A stretch of 64,000 nt of DNA from Cavia porcellus (lineage: Eukaryota; Chordata; Mammalia; Rodentia; Caviidae): positions 26,819,344 through 26,883,343 of the forward strand of contig NW_026947486.1 in the NCBI RefSeq assembly GCF_034190915.1, read 5' to 3'. The notes under the pieces are model-generated. The model searched no databases. It saw only the letters and a list, made by a program, of their open reading frames with translations, and was not told the DNA's origin. Positions 11,456 to 24,459 of the stretch are shown in pieces. A program made the position numbers and the translations under genes. Within the stretch, counting starts at the first letter, position 1; each line of letters begins with the position of its first letter.

Positions 11456-12110
11456 ATGACAAAACAAAAGACCAAAATGCAATCTCAAACCTCCAGCCCA
11501 TCCCAAGAAACTTAGGAGCTATGTACATAGAAGAAAATATATGCCATACACCTGAAACACCTGAAGTAACAGCAAGTGAAATAAAGAAGCAACTCTGGGA
11601 AGCTTTAAAGGAATTCAAACTAGAAATAGTCTCTCAGGTGAAAGAAGAAATGATAAAAGTAATGAAAGAGATGCTGAAAAATTAGAGGAACAAAAAAAGC
11701 ATAGAATCCTTGGATGAACAATATAAGAAACAAACAGAATACATGAAGCAGATTCAAAGAGATAGACACAAAATCAAAATTCCATTGAAAGTTGTCAAAA
11801 CCACCTCAACATAAGTGATGACATAACTTCAGAACTCAAAGACAAGATTGCAGCTAGTGAAAAGGAAAAGAAATTTTAAAAATAACAAGGAATCAGGAAA
11901 TAACAATTCAACTGCTACAAAATGATGCAAATAAAAACAACATCATAAGTTGATAGGGATAAATGAAAAAGAAGGGGACAACACAAGTGAAATCAAGAAG
12001 ATAATTAGAGAAGTAATAGCTGAAAATTTCCCAAACATGAGAATTGAAATGGACACAAGGATCAGTGAAGCATATAGAAGTCCAAAGACTCATAATCAAT
12101 ATGAAACAAC
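11456..12110 (+). pseudogene. L1 B ORF1, 5' part
   Basis: N-terminal and coiled-coil part of an L1 ORF1, broken by frameshifts and stops. It ends in the segment for EAYRSPKTHNQYETT at 12,110, exactly where young L1 A was inserted. The next bases of the same ORF1 appear at 18,830. The AATATGAAACAAC duplication (12,098-12,110 and 18,817-18,829) proves the interruption. Confidence 0.9.
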
Positions 12111-12749
12111 AGGCAGAGGAGGAGCTGGGCAGATCTGGGGTGCCCTCATCGGCCTCTCTGCATGTCTGGAGGACTCTGGATATCTCCGCCCAGACTGTTG
12201 GAGTCCCCCCAGGCTTCCAGGTGCAGTGAAGGGGAGAGGTGGGTTTGAGGCTTCCACATCAGCCTCCCCATTCCCGGCTTCATTTGGAGACCTGCTGAGC
12301 TCCCAACAGGTGGGCGGGCCCACACTATCAGCCAAGCCCATCCTGTTTTGCGGCCATGCCTAGCCATCTGTGTACAGAGGAGGAGCTGGGCGGATCTGGG
12401 GTACCTGCATCGGCCTCTCCGAGTGTCTGGAGGACTGTGGATATCTCTGCAAGCAGGGAGGGACCACAGGTTCCTGAGGCACCGTGGCCTGTGGTGAGTA
12501 CCCTAACCTGGTTGCGCTTGAAGAACTGTGGAGCTTCCAAGGGGCAGGTGGGCGCACAGTGTCCCTGAGGCCCAGCTTGTCTGGAACTGTGGAGTTCTGA
12601 GCAGACAGAGGAGGGCCACTGGTTCTGTAGGCCCAATGGCTTGGGGTACCGTGGTGCCAGAGTCTCAGTAGCTACAAACATAGAAGGGGATTTTCAACAG
12701 ATCCTGAGGAAGCTTTCAAATAACACTTGAAACACAGAAATATAGGAAA
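12111..12749 (+). promoter_or_regulatory. L1 A 5'UTR promoter with a 261-bp monomer
   Basis: The phrase AGAGGAGGAGCTGGGC occurs at 12,114 and again 261 bp later, giving one full monomer plus the start of a second, then a ~300-bp non-repeated linker before ORF1. The same 261-bp unit occurs in E (40,440-40,962). By analogy with mouse L1, monomers of this sort carry the RNA polymerase II promoter. Confidence 0.8.
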
Positions 12750-13802
12750 ATGACAAAACGAAGGACCAAATTACAACCTCAAACGTCCAGCCCATCTCAA
12801 GAAACCCTAGGAGCGATGTATATAGAAGAAAATATATCCCATCCACCTCATATATCGGACACAATAGCTACTGAAATTGACAAGCAACTCCAGGAAGCTT
12901 TAAAGAAATTCAAACTCGAAATAATCTCCCAGATAAAAGAAGAAATGATAAAAGAAATGAAAGAGATTCTAAATATATCTAAAGAAAACACAGATAAAAA
13001 ATTGGAGGAACTAAACAAAAAGATAGAATCCCTAGACGAGCAATATAAGAAACAAACAGAATACATAATGCAGATGCACAGAGATATACAGGAAATAAAA
13101 AACTCCACTGAAAGTTGTAAAAACCGCCTTAATGAAAGTGAAGATAGAATTTCAGACCTTGAAGACAGGATTGCAGCTAGTGAACAGGAAAGGAAAGATC
13201 TTTTGAAAATAACAAGGAACCAGGAAACAACAATTCAACAACTTCAAGACGATGCAAAGAAGAATAACATAAGAATGATAGGGATTAATGAAAGAGAGGG
13301 AGACAACATGAAGGATGTCAGGAGGATATTTAGAGAAGTAATAGCTGAAAATTTCCCAAGCATGAGATCAGAAACTGACATCAGGATCAGTGAAGCATAT
13401 AGAACTCCAAACAGTCATAACCAAAATAAAACTACACCCAGACATATAATAATCACCATCCCAGAAATCCAACACAAGAATAGATTATTAAAAGCTGTCA
13501 GAGAGAAAAGACAGATCACTTATAAAGGAAAACCTATCAGAATCACAGCAGACTTCTCAGCACAAATGATAAAGTCAAGAAGAGCATGGAGTGAAATATT
13601 CCAGATCCTAAAGCAAAATGATTTCCAACCAAGACTGATATATCCTGCAAAACTATCATTCAAAATAGATGGTGAAATACGATACTTCCATGACAAAGAA
13701 CAGATGAAGAACTTCATCAACACCAAACCAACCCTGCAAAAAATATTGAAAGACATTTTAGATACACAAAGGAAAAAACCACTAAGCAAAGCAAATAATT
13801 AA
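12750..13802 (+). CDS. L1 ORF1 protein (element A), intact
   Basis: A 350-residue open frame of normal length for rodent L1 ORF1p, the trimeric RNA-binding chaperone that packages L1 RNA in cytoplasmic particles. In order: a basic, Thr/Gln-rich N-terminus; a long coiled coil (about residues 35-165, rich in Lys/Glu with Leu/Ile heptads); the RRM (from NNIRMIGINEREG, about residue 173); and the C-terminal domain with RHIIITIPEIQHKN and the RPRL-like QPRLIYPAKLSF stretch. The start ATG lies in ATATAGGAAAATGAC, the same context as in the other copies. It is followed after 19 bases by ORF2. No stop or frameshift is seen, in contrast to the E copy, which has a premature stop. Whether it is expressed cannot be told. 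Confidence 0.93.
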   Translation: MTKRRTKLQPQTSSPSQETLGAMYIEENISHPPHISDTIATEIDKQLQEALKKFKLEIISQIKEEMIKEMKEILNISKENTDKKLEELNKKIESLDEQYKKQTEYIMQMHRDIQEIKNSTESCKNRLNESEDRISDLEDRIAASEQERKDLLKITRNQETTIQQLQDDAKKNNIRMIGINEREGDNMKDVRRIFREVIAENFPSMRSETDIRISEAYRTPNSHNQNKTTPRHIIITIPEIQHKNRLLKAVREKRQITYKGKPIRITADFSAQMIKSRRAWSEIFQILKQNDFQPRLIYPAKLSFKIDGEIRYFHDKEQMKNFINTKPTLQKILKDILDTQRKKPLSKANN

Positions 13803-13821
13803 ACAGAACAGAAAGATAAAG

Positions 13822-16800
13822 ATGCAACAGCAAAGAGATAACATTCCTACAATTAAAGAGCATTTAACAGTAATAACCATTAATGTAAATGGTCTCAATG
13901 CACCAATCAAAAGAAACAGACTAGCAGAATGGATCAAGAAACAAAATCCAACCATATGCTGTTTACAGGAAACCCATCTAACCCAGAAGTATACTCACAG
14001 ACTGAAAGTCAAAGGATGGAAAACAATACTTCATGCAGCAGGAATCCAAAAAAAGGCAGGAGTAGCCATTCTGTTTGCAGACAACGTGAACTTTAAACCA
14101 CCAATGACCATAAAGGACAAAGAAGGTCACTACATACTCGTAAGGGGAAAAGTCCAAAAGGAAGAGATAACTATCTTAAATATATATGCACCAAACTCCA
14201 GAGCACCCAGTTATATGAAACAACTATTAACAGAAATGAAAACTCAAATTATCAGTAACACAATTGTAACAGGAGACCTTAATACGCCATTGACACCAAG
14301 GGACAGATCAACCAGACAGAAAATGAGCAAAGAAATAACAGAACTGAATCACACCTGTGAACAAATAGATTTGATAGACATATACAGAATGTTCCACCCA
14401 ACAACATCAGAATACACATTCTTCTCAGCAGTACATAGATCATTCTCTAAAATAGACCATATATTACTTCACAGAACATATCTAAAAAAATGCAAAAGAG
14501 TTGAAATCATCCCTTGCATGTTATTGGATCATAGTGCTCTGAAATTAGAAATTAATGATAAAAGATACTGCAAAAATTCCGCAAACACATGGAAACTGAA
14601 TAGCACACTCTTGAGCAATCAGTGGGTCACAGAAGAAATTACAGAAGAAATTAAACAATACCTAAAAGAAAATAAAAATGCAGATACAACTTACTGGAAT
14701 CTGTGGGATGCAATGAAAGTCGTCTTAAGATGAAAATTTATTGCACTGAGATCCCACATCAGGAAAACAGAACGAATACAAATAAATATCTTGATGCTAC
14801 ACCTCAAACAGCTAGAAAAAGAAGAGCAAGTCAAGCCCAAAGCCAAAAGAAGAGAGGAAATTATAAAAATCAGAGCAGAAATCAATGCAATAGAGACTAA
14901 GAAAACCATCCAAAGAATCAACGAATCAAAGAGTTGGTTCTTTGAAAGAATAAATAAAATCGATAAGCCCCTAGCCAACCTTATCTTAAAAAGGGAAGAA
15001 AAAGCTCAAATTCATGCAATAAGAAATGAAAAAGGAGAAATCACTACAGACCCAATAGAAATACAGAAGATCATCAACACCTATTTCGAAAACCTCTACT
15101 CTCAAAAATTTGATAACACAGAAGAAATAGACAGATTCTTAGAAGCATATGAAGTACCAAAGCTAGATCAAGAGGATGTAAAGCTTTTGAATAACCCAAT
15201 CTCTGCTAATGAAATTGAAAGTGTAATTAAGTCCTTACCCACCAAGAAGAGCCCAGGCCCAGATGGATTCACTGCAGAATTCTACAAGAAATACAAAGAA
15301 GACCTAATGCCGACACTCCTCAAACTATTCAATGAAATTGAAAGGGAAGCAATCCTTCCTAAGTCATTCCTGGAAGCAAATATTACTCTAGTACCAAAAC
15401 CTGAGAAAGACCCAACTATAAAAGAGAACTATAGACCGATCTCCCTAATGAACACAGATGCAAAAATCCTCAATAAAATATTGGCAAATAGGATCCAGCA
15501 AATCATCAAGAAGATTATACACCATGACCAAGTGGGATTCATCCCAGGAATGCAAGGATGGTTCAACATACACAAATCAATAAATGTAATCCACCATATC
15601 AATAAAGCCAAAAATAAGAATCACATGATCATTTCTATAGATGCAGAAAAAGCCTTCGATAAGGTCCAACACTTATTCATGATAAGAACTTTACAGAAAA
15701 TTGGAATAAATGTTCTTTACCTCAATATAATAAAGGCCATTTATGACAAATCAACAGCCAGCATCATACTAAATGGCCAAAAATTGAAAGCCTTTACTTT
15801 AAAATCGGGCACAAGACAAGGATGTCCTTTATCACCACTCCTATTTAATATAGTACTAGTTGTACTAGCCAGAGCAATTAGGCAAGAAAGAGAAATAAAA
15901 GGGGTAAAGATAGGAAAAGAAGAAGTTAAATTATCATTGTTTGCAGATGGCATGATACTCTACATAGAAGACCCCCTAAACTCCATTGAAAGCCTCTTAG
16001 ATACAATAAATAAATTCAGTAATGTGGCTGGATACAAAATCATTACTCAGAAATCAATAGCATTCCTATACACGAACAACAAAATCACAGAGAGGGAAAT
16101 AAGAGAAACTGGACTATTCACAATAGCAACCAAAAAAATGAAATATTTAGGAATTACTCTTATGAAAGACTTATACAGTGAAAATTATAATACACTGAAA
16201 AAGGAAATTGAAGATGATCTCAGAAAATGGAAAGACATCCCTTGCTCATGGATAGGAAGTACAAACATTGTGAAAATGGCCATTCTCTCAAAACTGTTAT
16301 ACAGATTCAATGCAATCCCAATAGAAACACCATCAACATACCTTATAGATATAGAGAAATCACTCCTAAATTTCATCTGGAACCAGAAGAGACCTAGAAT
16401 CGCAAAGGCAATTCTAAGCAGCAAAGACAAAGCAGGAGGCATCACAATCCCTGACTTGAAGTTATACTACAAAGCAACAGTAGTAAAATCAACATGGTAT
16501 TGGAATCAAAACAGAACCGAAAATCAATGGAATAGATTAGAAGATACAACCACAACTACAAACACACTCAACCACCTTATCTTTGATAAAGGAGCCAAGC
16601 AGGTTCACTGGAAGAATGACAGTCTCTTTAATAAATGGTGCTGGAAACCTGGCTCTCCATTTGCCAAAAACTAAAGCTAGACCATGTCTACCACCATGTA
16701 CTAAATTAAAAATCTAAATGGGTCAAAGATCTGAATATTAAAACAGAAACACTAAATCTATTGGAAGACAAATTAGGTAGAAACCTTGGAGACATAGGAG

Positions 16801-17645
16801 TAGGTAGAGAATTCATGAACAGGACTCAAACCGCACAGGAAATACTTCCCAGAATCAATAACTGGGACCAATTCTTATTAAAAAGTTTCTGCATGTCAAA
16901 AGAAATCTCCAGCATAGTGAAAAGAAAACCCACAAACTGGGAAAAGATTTTAGTGAACTCTCTCTCAGACAAGGGACTCTTGTCTAAAACATATAAAGAA
17001 TTAAAAAAACTCAGACCTCCAAAATTCAAAGATCCAATCCAAAAATGGGCATCTGAGATGAATACGCAATTCTCAGATGAAGAAATGCAAATGGCAAATA
17101 AATACATGAAAAAATGCTCATCATCATTGGTCATTAGAGAAATGCAAATTAAAACCACACTGAGATACCATCTCACTCCTGAAAGAATGGCCAGGATCAA
17201 GAAAACCAACAACAACAAATGCTGGAGAGGCTGTGGGGAAAAAGGAACTCTCCTGCACTGCTGGTGGGAGTGTAGACTGGTACAGCCTTTGTGGAGATCT
17301 GTCTGGAGATTTCTCAAAAAGTTGGGATTGGAAATCCCATTTATTCCAGCTATTCCACTTCTAGGCATATTCCCAGAAGAACTGAAACCATCATACCACA
17401 GTGATATATGTGCACCCATGTTTATAGCAGCACAATTTGTAATCGCCTGGAAACAATCCAAGTGTCCGTCAACTGAGGAATGGATAAAAAAGTTGTAGTA
17501 TTTCTATACAATGGAGTATTATTCAGCTATAAAGAAGGATCACATTGAGATATTTATCAATAAATGGGCACAGCTTGAGACCATACTCATAAGTGAAATA
17601 AATCAATCTCGCATGTGTGAATACCAAATAGTTTCCCTAATATAA
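13822..17645 (+). pseudogene. L1 ORF2 (element A), endonuclease/reverse transcriptase with four lesions
   Basis: Would encode the ~1,275-residue L1 endonuclease-reverse transcriptase. The endonuclease shows [20 protein letters not shown] and DHSALKLEI; the RT shows [31 protein letters not shown] and [13 protein letters not shown]; the C-terminal Cys-rich segment ([18 protein letters not shown]) is present. Lesions against copy E: GGA to TGA stop at 14,731; a one-base deletion near 16,650 that shifts frame; TGG to TAG at 17,496; and the active-site FADD box reads FADG (15,946 region). The first three are private to A; FADG is shared with E. The protein as it stands would be inactive. Confidence 0.92.
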
Positions 17646-18816
17646 GTAATGATTCAAATATATAAAAATATGTGGTAATCATGATTCACCACTATGTGGC
17701 CTTGAAGCCTTAAAAACTTTTCACTCATTAATTAGAAAGGCTTTATTCTGGGCTTCTTGATATGGAAATATTTGAAGCTATAGTATATGAAGTTTTATCC
17801 AAATATTTCAAGGAAAAAGACAGACACTATGGTAACTACTATTAAGTCAGGTTATATGGTGGTGAAGTACTGGGTTGCTGAAACAGTCAAGCTTTGACCT
17901 CTATTGTTATATTGTTATGTCCTGTTTTATCTCAATCTCCCCCTTATTCTTTAAAAAAAATTATTTAGTCATTTTTTATGTTTGTCTTAATTAAGGGAAA
18001 AATTTTTAAAAATTAGGATATATAAATAGTAACTCTTTTTGATTTCCTATTAACTTGTTTTGAAGTCCTGTAATACTCCCACGATCTTCTTTTGACTGAT
18101 TAGACTATGTTCCATTCTGTATGATAGTATCAAGTTTGAGGATATAGGCAACTACTTTGAAGGCAATAAGATTCACTAAGATGCCCATTCTGGTTTGACT
18201 ATTGTCTCCTTTGGAAGTCCTGTAATGTTTACAATGCCTAAGTTTTATTGGTCTTGTTCTCTACGGTTTTGTCCAACTTTATAATATCTAATGAGATAGA
18301 CAATTCTTTTTAAGGAAACAAGAGACAACGTTGATAACCATTGTTGATAACCTTGTACTCTGTTCTACACCATGTGCTATGTCTATCCTTGGTTTTGACT
18401 GACAGCTTTGTTTTGCCATATTTGACTGTATTCCCCCCCCCCAAAGTAATAAGCACTAAGGAGTAATAAAATCCAAAATGTGTAAATTTTGTTGTAAAAA
18501 AGAGAGGGAAAAAAAAAAGAAAAAGAGCTCTAATGGATATAACAGCAAGTGTGTTTAGGGGTGTTAAATAGCTGACTATATCAATGTTTTTGGATCATTG
18601 AACACAGCTGTTTGCAGTATCCCTGTTTGAATGTCCACCTTGTATTCATTGATACTGTGATTTGAGCAACTATTTTCAAGATGATAATATGTAATCTATT
18701 AACAGGTGATTTCTTACTGTTATGTTTTTTTTTTGTAGTTCTGTATTACGTGTACCCTTACACCGCTTTGTTTTGTTTTGTGTTTTTCTCTTTTACCTCT
18801 TAAATAAAATAAAAAA
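17646..18816 (+). repeat. L1 A 3'UTR with repeat module
   Basis: Long 3'UTR containing degenerate ~130-150 bp units, each with a GATATAGGCAACTACTTTGAAGGC-like core shortened or altered from copy to copy (near 18,140 and 18,290). A polypyrimidine/A-rich break lies near 17,935-17,990. It ends with the terminal ~250 bp common to all local L1s and AATAAA at 18,802. Confidence 0.75.
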
Positions 18817-18829
18817 AATATGAAACAAC

Positions 18830-19190
18830 ACCCAGACATATAATAATCACCATCCCAGAAATCCAAAATAGTAGAACATTAAAGCTGTTAGAGAGAAAAG
18901 ACAGATCACCTGTAAAGGAAAACATACAGAATAACAGCAGACTTCTCAGCACAAACAATTAAGTCAAGAAGAGTATGGTGTGAAATATTTCAGATCCTAA
19001 AGGAAAATGATATCCAACCTAGACTGATGTACCCTGAAAAACTGTCCTTCAAAATGGATGGAGAAATAAAATACTTTCATGAAAAACAAGAGCTGAAGAA
19101 CTTCATGATCACCAAGCCAAACCTGTGAAGAATACCGAAAGACAGTTTAGCTACACTTAGGAAAAAACCACTAAGCAAAGCAGACAATTA
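18830..19190 (+). pseudogene. L1 B ORF1, 3' part
   Basis: C-terminal domain of the ORF1 cut at 12,110: PRHIIITIPEIQ-like start, then KIKYFHEKQELKNF near 19,060, ending at the stop before ORF2. Small deletions break the frame. Confidence 0.88.
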
Positions 19191-19210
19191 AACAGAATGG
19201 AAATATAAAG

Positions 19211-22200
19211 ATGCAACAGCAGAAAGATAACATATCAACAATAAACCAATATGTACCAGTTATAGGCATTAATGTAAATGATCTCAATTCACCAATTAAA
19301 AGAAACAGACTGGCAGAATGGATCAAGAAACAACATCCAACCATTTGCTGTCTACAAGAAACCCATCTAATCCAAAAGGATACTCACAGACCGAAAGCCA
19401 AAGGATCGAAAACAATACTTTGGGCAAAAGGAACTGAAAAAAACATGCGGTAGCTATTCTGCTTGCCAACAATGTGAACTTCAAACCAACAGTGATAAGA
19501 AGAGATAAAGAAGGTCATTACATACTAGTTAGGGGAAAACTTCAAAAGGAAGAGTTAACAATCTTAAATATATAGGCACCAAATTCCAGAGCACCCAGTT
19601 ATACAAAGCAAGTATTAATAGAAATGAGAAATAAAATAAGCAACAACACAATTACATCAGAAGTCCGTAAGACACCATTGACACCAAGGTACAGATCGAC
19701 CAAGCAGAAAATCACCAAAGAAATAGCAGAACTGAATCACACCTGTGAACAAATAGACTTGATAGACATACACAGAGTGTTCCATCCAACATCAGAATAT
19801 ATATTCTACTCGGGAGGACATGAGACATTCTCTAAAATAGACCATACACTTGACCACAGTACATATTTAAATAAATGCAAAAGAGTTGAAATTATCCCAT
19901 GCATGTTATGGGATCATAGTTCTATGAAACCAGAAATTAGTGATAAAAGAAACTGCAAAAATCCCACAAACACATGGAAATTGAATAACACATTGTTGAG
20001 CAATCAGGAAATCAGTGACTCCAGGGGAAATTAAAGAAGAAAGTAAACAATACCCACAAGCAAATGAAAATATGAATAAAAATTGCTACACTATGTGGGA
20101 GGCAATGAAAGAGGTCTTCAGAGGAAAATATTTTGTTCTGAGGTCTCACATCACGAAAACAGAATGAATACAAATAAATAACCTGATGTTATATCTCAAA
20201 CATCTAGAAAAAGAAGAGCAAGTCAAGCCCAAAACCAAAAGAAGAGAGGAAATTATAAAAATCAGAGCAGAAGTCAATGCAATAGAGACTAAGAAAACAA
20301 TCCAAAGAATCAATGAAACAAAGAGTCGGTTCTTTGAAAGCATCAATAAAATTGATAAGCCCCTAGCCAACCTTATTTTAAAAAGGGAGAAAAAGCTCAA
20401 ATTCATGGAATAAGAATGGAAAAAGGTGAAATCAGTACCGACTCTATAGAAATACGGAAGATCATCAACACCTATTGCAAAAACCTCTACTCTCAAAGGT
20501 TTGATAATACAGAAGAAATAGACAGATTCCTAGAAGCATATGAAGTACCAAAGCTAGGTCAACAGGATGTGAAACTGCTGAATAACCCAATTTCTATTAA
20601 TGAAATTGAAAATGTAATTAAATCCTTACCTACAAAGAATAGCCCAGGCCCAAATGGATTCACTGCAGAATTATACAAGAAATGCAAAGAAGACTTAATG
20701 CTGACACTCCTCAAACTCCTCAATGAAATTGAAAGGGAAGCAGTCCTTGCTAAGTCATTCCTCTTAGCAAATATTACTGTAGTACCAAAACCTGAGAAAT
20801 ACCCAACTAAAAAAGAGAACTATAGGCTGATCTCCCTAGTGAACACAGATGAAAAAAAATCCTCAATAAAATATTGGCAAATAGAATGCTGTAAATCATC
20901 AAGAACATTATACACCATGACCAAGTGGAATTCATGCCAGGCATGCAGGGATGGTTCAATATACGTAAATAAATAATTGTAATCCACCACATCAATAAGA
21001 ATCAATAAGAATATCAATATCAATAAGAATCCATATGAATCAATAAGAATCATATGGTCATTTCTATAGATGCAGAAAAAGCTTTTGATAAGGTCCAAAA
21101 TTCATTTATGATAAGAATCTTACAGAATATTGGAATACATGGTCTTTACCTCAACATAATAAAGCTCATCTATGACAAACCAACAGCCTGTATCATACAA
21201 AGTGGCCAAAAAATGAAGGCCTTTACTTTAAAATCAGGCACAAGACAAGGATGATCGTTATCACCGCGCCTGTTTAATATAGTACTGGAAATACTAGCCA
21301 GAGCAATTAGATAAGAGAGAGAAATAAAAGGGGTAAAGATAGGAAAAGAAGAAGTTAAATTATCATTATTTGCAGTTGACATAATACTCTACACAGAAGA
21401 CACCCAAAACTCCATTGAAACACAGATATAATAAATAAATTCAGCAATGTAGCTGGATACAAAATCAATACTCAAAAATCAATAGCATTCCTATACACTA
21501 ACAAGAAAATAATAGAGAAATAAGAGAAGCCACACCCTTCACACTAGCAACCAAAAATGAAATATTTAGGAATTACTCTCATGAAAGAAGTGAAAGACCT
21601 ATACAGGGAAAACTATAATACACTGAAAAAAAAATTGAAGAGGATCTGAGAAAATGGAAAGACATCCCTTGCTCATGGATAGGAAGAATAAATATTGTGA
21701 AAATGGCTATTCCCCCAAAACTGTTATACAGAGTCAATGCAATCCCAATAAAAATATCATCAACATACCTCATAGATCTAGAGAAATCACTCTTAAATTG
21801 ATCTGGAGCAAGAAGAGACTTAGAACAGCAAAGAAATTCTAAGCAGCAGAGAAAAGGCAGGAGGCATCACAAGCCCTTACTTGAAGTTATAATACAAAGC
21901 AACTGTAGTAAAATCAACATGGTACTGGAACCAAAACAGAGCCAAAGATCAATGGAGTAGATTAGAAGATACAACCACAACTACCAAACACACTCAACCA
22001 CCTTGTCTTTGATAAAGGGGCCAAACATGTTCACTGGAAGAACGACAGTGTCTTTAATAAATGGTATTGAAAAAACTGGCTCTCCATATGCCGAAAACTA
22101 AGACTAGAACCCTGCCTATCACCATGTACTAAATTAAAATTTAAATGGATCAAAGATCTGAATATTGAAATAGAAATACTAAACTATTGGTTGACAAGTT

Positions 22201-23068
22201 GGGTAAAAACCTTGAAGACATAGGGTAGGTAGAGAATTCATAAACAGGAATCAAACTGCACAGGCAATACTTCCCACAATCAACAATTGGGATCACGTCT
22301 TACTAAAAAGTATCTGCATGTTAAAAGAAATCTCCAGCATAGTGAAAAGAAAACCCACAAAGTGGGAAAAAATCTTAGTGAACTATCCCTCAGACAAAGG
22401 ACTTCTGTCTAAAACATATAAACAAGTTAAAAAATCAGACCCCCAAAATTCTCAGATCCAATCCAAATATGGGCATCTGAGATAAATACACAATTCTCAG
22501 ATGAAGAAATATAAATGGCAAGAGAAATACATGAAGAAATGTTCAACATCATTACTCATTAGAGAAATGCAAATTAAAACCACACTGAAATTCCATCTCA
22601 CTACTGAAAGAATGGCCAGGATCAGGAAAACCATCACCAACAAATGCTGGTGAGGCTGTGGGGGAAAAGGAACTCTCCTGCACTACTGGTGGGGGTGTAG
22701 ACTGATGCAACCATTGTGGAGGTCAGTCTGGAGATTTCTCAAAACCTGGGATTGGAAATCCCATTTGACGCAGCTATTCCACTTCTAGGCACATTCCCAG
22801 AAGAACTGAAAGCATCATACTGCAGTGATATATGTCCACCCATGTTTATAGAAGCACAATTTTTAATTGCCACATCTTGGAAACATCCTAAGTGTCCATC
22901 AACTGAGGGATAGATAAAAAAGTATTTTATACAATGGAGTACTACTCAGCTATAAAGAAGGATCACATTGAGATATTTATAAATAAATGGGTGCAGCTTG
23001 AGACCATACCCATACATGAAATAAATCAAACTCACATGTATGAATACCAAATAGTTTCCCTAGCATAA
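19211..23068 (+). pseudogene. L1 B ORF2 (decayed, full length)
   Basis: Starts with the same MQQQKDNIST-type N-terminus as A. Endonuclease and RT blocks can be followed throughout ([20 protein letters not shown] near 19,270; [11 protein letters not shown] near 21,066; SGTRQG near 21,236; Cys-rich end near 22,650). Many frameshifts and stops are present. The RT metal-binding box reads FAVD (near 21,371), a different loss from A and E. A local repeat of ATCAATAAGAAT occurs at 20,992-21,050. Confidence 0.9.
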
Positions 23069-24456
23069 GAAATGATATAAATACATAAAAGTATGTGCTA
23101 ATCATGATTTCCCATTAAAATGCTTTCAAGACTTCTAAAGTTTTCACTCATTAATTGAAGTAGTTTTATTCTGGGCTGTTTGATTTTATTGTCAGTGATG
23201 GTATGAACAGCTATTTTGAAGAAAATAAGACATCACAGTAGCACTAGCTCATTTAATATCATCTTTTGAAGTCCCATCAAACTGTTCTTCTTCTGTCTCC
23301 ATTGCTTTTATCATGTCGTATCTTATTGGATTTTATTATATATGATAGTATAACAAAAATTTTTATAGGCAAAGAGATAATATAGAAACCATTGGTCATT
23401 TTATGCTAGCTGGTTCTAAATTCTGTGTAATACTGTCATCCTCTTGAATGGTTTCACACTGTCTTGATATGTTTGATGCTATAGTAAATGAAGTTATACT
23501 AAAATATTTCAAGAAAGAGACACTATGGTAACTACTAAGTCAGGTTATCTGGTGGTGAAACACTATGTTGCTTAAATTGTTCTGTTCTGACCAGTGTTGT
23601 TATGTTGTTATGTCCTCTTTTATCTCAATCTCCCCCTTTTTAAAAAATTATTTATTGTTTTATTACTTTTTAATTAAGGAAAAAATAAATAAATAATTAG
23701 CAGGATATATTATAGTAATTTTTTGATTTCCTATTAACTGGATTTGAAGCCCTGTATTGCTCTCACCATCTTGTTTTGACTGATTTTACTCTATTCTGTT
23801 TTGTTTGATAGTATCAAGTTTCAGGGTATAGGCAACTACTTTGAAGGCAATAAGATTCACTATGATGCCCACTCTGGTTTGACTATTACCTTCTTTGAAA
23901 TCCTGTCATATCTCCAATGTTTCAGTTTTACTGGTTTTGTTCAATTTTATTATAACTGATGATATAGGCAATTCTTTAAGGTAGCAAGAAGCATTATGGT
24001 AACCATTGTTGATTACTTTGTATTCTGTTTTTACATCATGTACTATGTCCATCGTTTGTTTTGACTGACTCTGCTTTGTTTTGTTGCATTTGGTTTTATT
24101 CTATTCCAAAAAATGTAATAAGAACTGTGGGAGTAAAAAAACCCAAAATGTGTAATTGTTATTGTAAAAAAGAGAGTAAAAGAAAGTGCTCTAAAGGATA
24201 CAACTGCAAGTGTGTTTAGGTCTGTAAGATAGATGACCATATTACTAAGTTTTTGTTGGATCATTGAACACAACTGTTTGCAGTCTCACTGTTTGAATAT
24301 CCACTTTGTATGCTTTAATTTTGTAACTTCCAGAACTATTTCTAAGATGACAATATGTAATCTGTTAACTAGTATTTTCTTACTGTTTTTTTGAAATTCT
24401 GTATGACTCATACCCTTTTACTGGTTTTTTTATCCTTCTCTTTAAATAAAATTTTA
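23069..24456 (+). repeat. L1 B 3'UTR with repeat module
   Basis: Five degenerate units can be marked by their GATnnTATnnnnA cores at about 23,197, 23,344, 23,475, 23,807 and 23,957. The larger gap holds a pyrimidine/A-rich block (23,625-23,700). The shared terminal segment and AAATAAA end it at 24,443-24,456. Confidence 0.75.
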
Positions 24457-24459
24457 AAA

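Larger units (their letters stand above)
12111..18816 (+). mobile_element. Young full-length LINE-1 (element A)
   Basis: Complete L1 structure: monomeric 5'UTR, intact ORF1, 19-base spacer, ORF2 with a handful of lesions, long 3'UTR, AATAAA at 18,802 and an A-rich tail. A 13-bp target-site duplication AATATGAAACAAC flanks it. It interrupts L1 B and is very similar to antisense element E, so it is among the youngest pieces in the window. Confidence 0.95.

Noticed and set aside
12096..12681. Several overlapping 60-140 codon frames
   Set aside because: They lie in the GC-rich L1 A promoter monomers; the 261-bp period keeps frames open by chance.
16826..17461. 211-codon frame antisense to ORF2 of L1 A, with a 212-codon equivalent at 35,345-35,983 in E
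   Set aside because: Both are shadows of the well-conserved ORF2 C-terminal coding strand; their similarity reflects the similarity of A and E.
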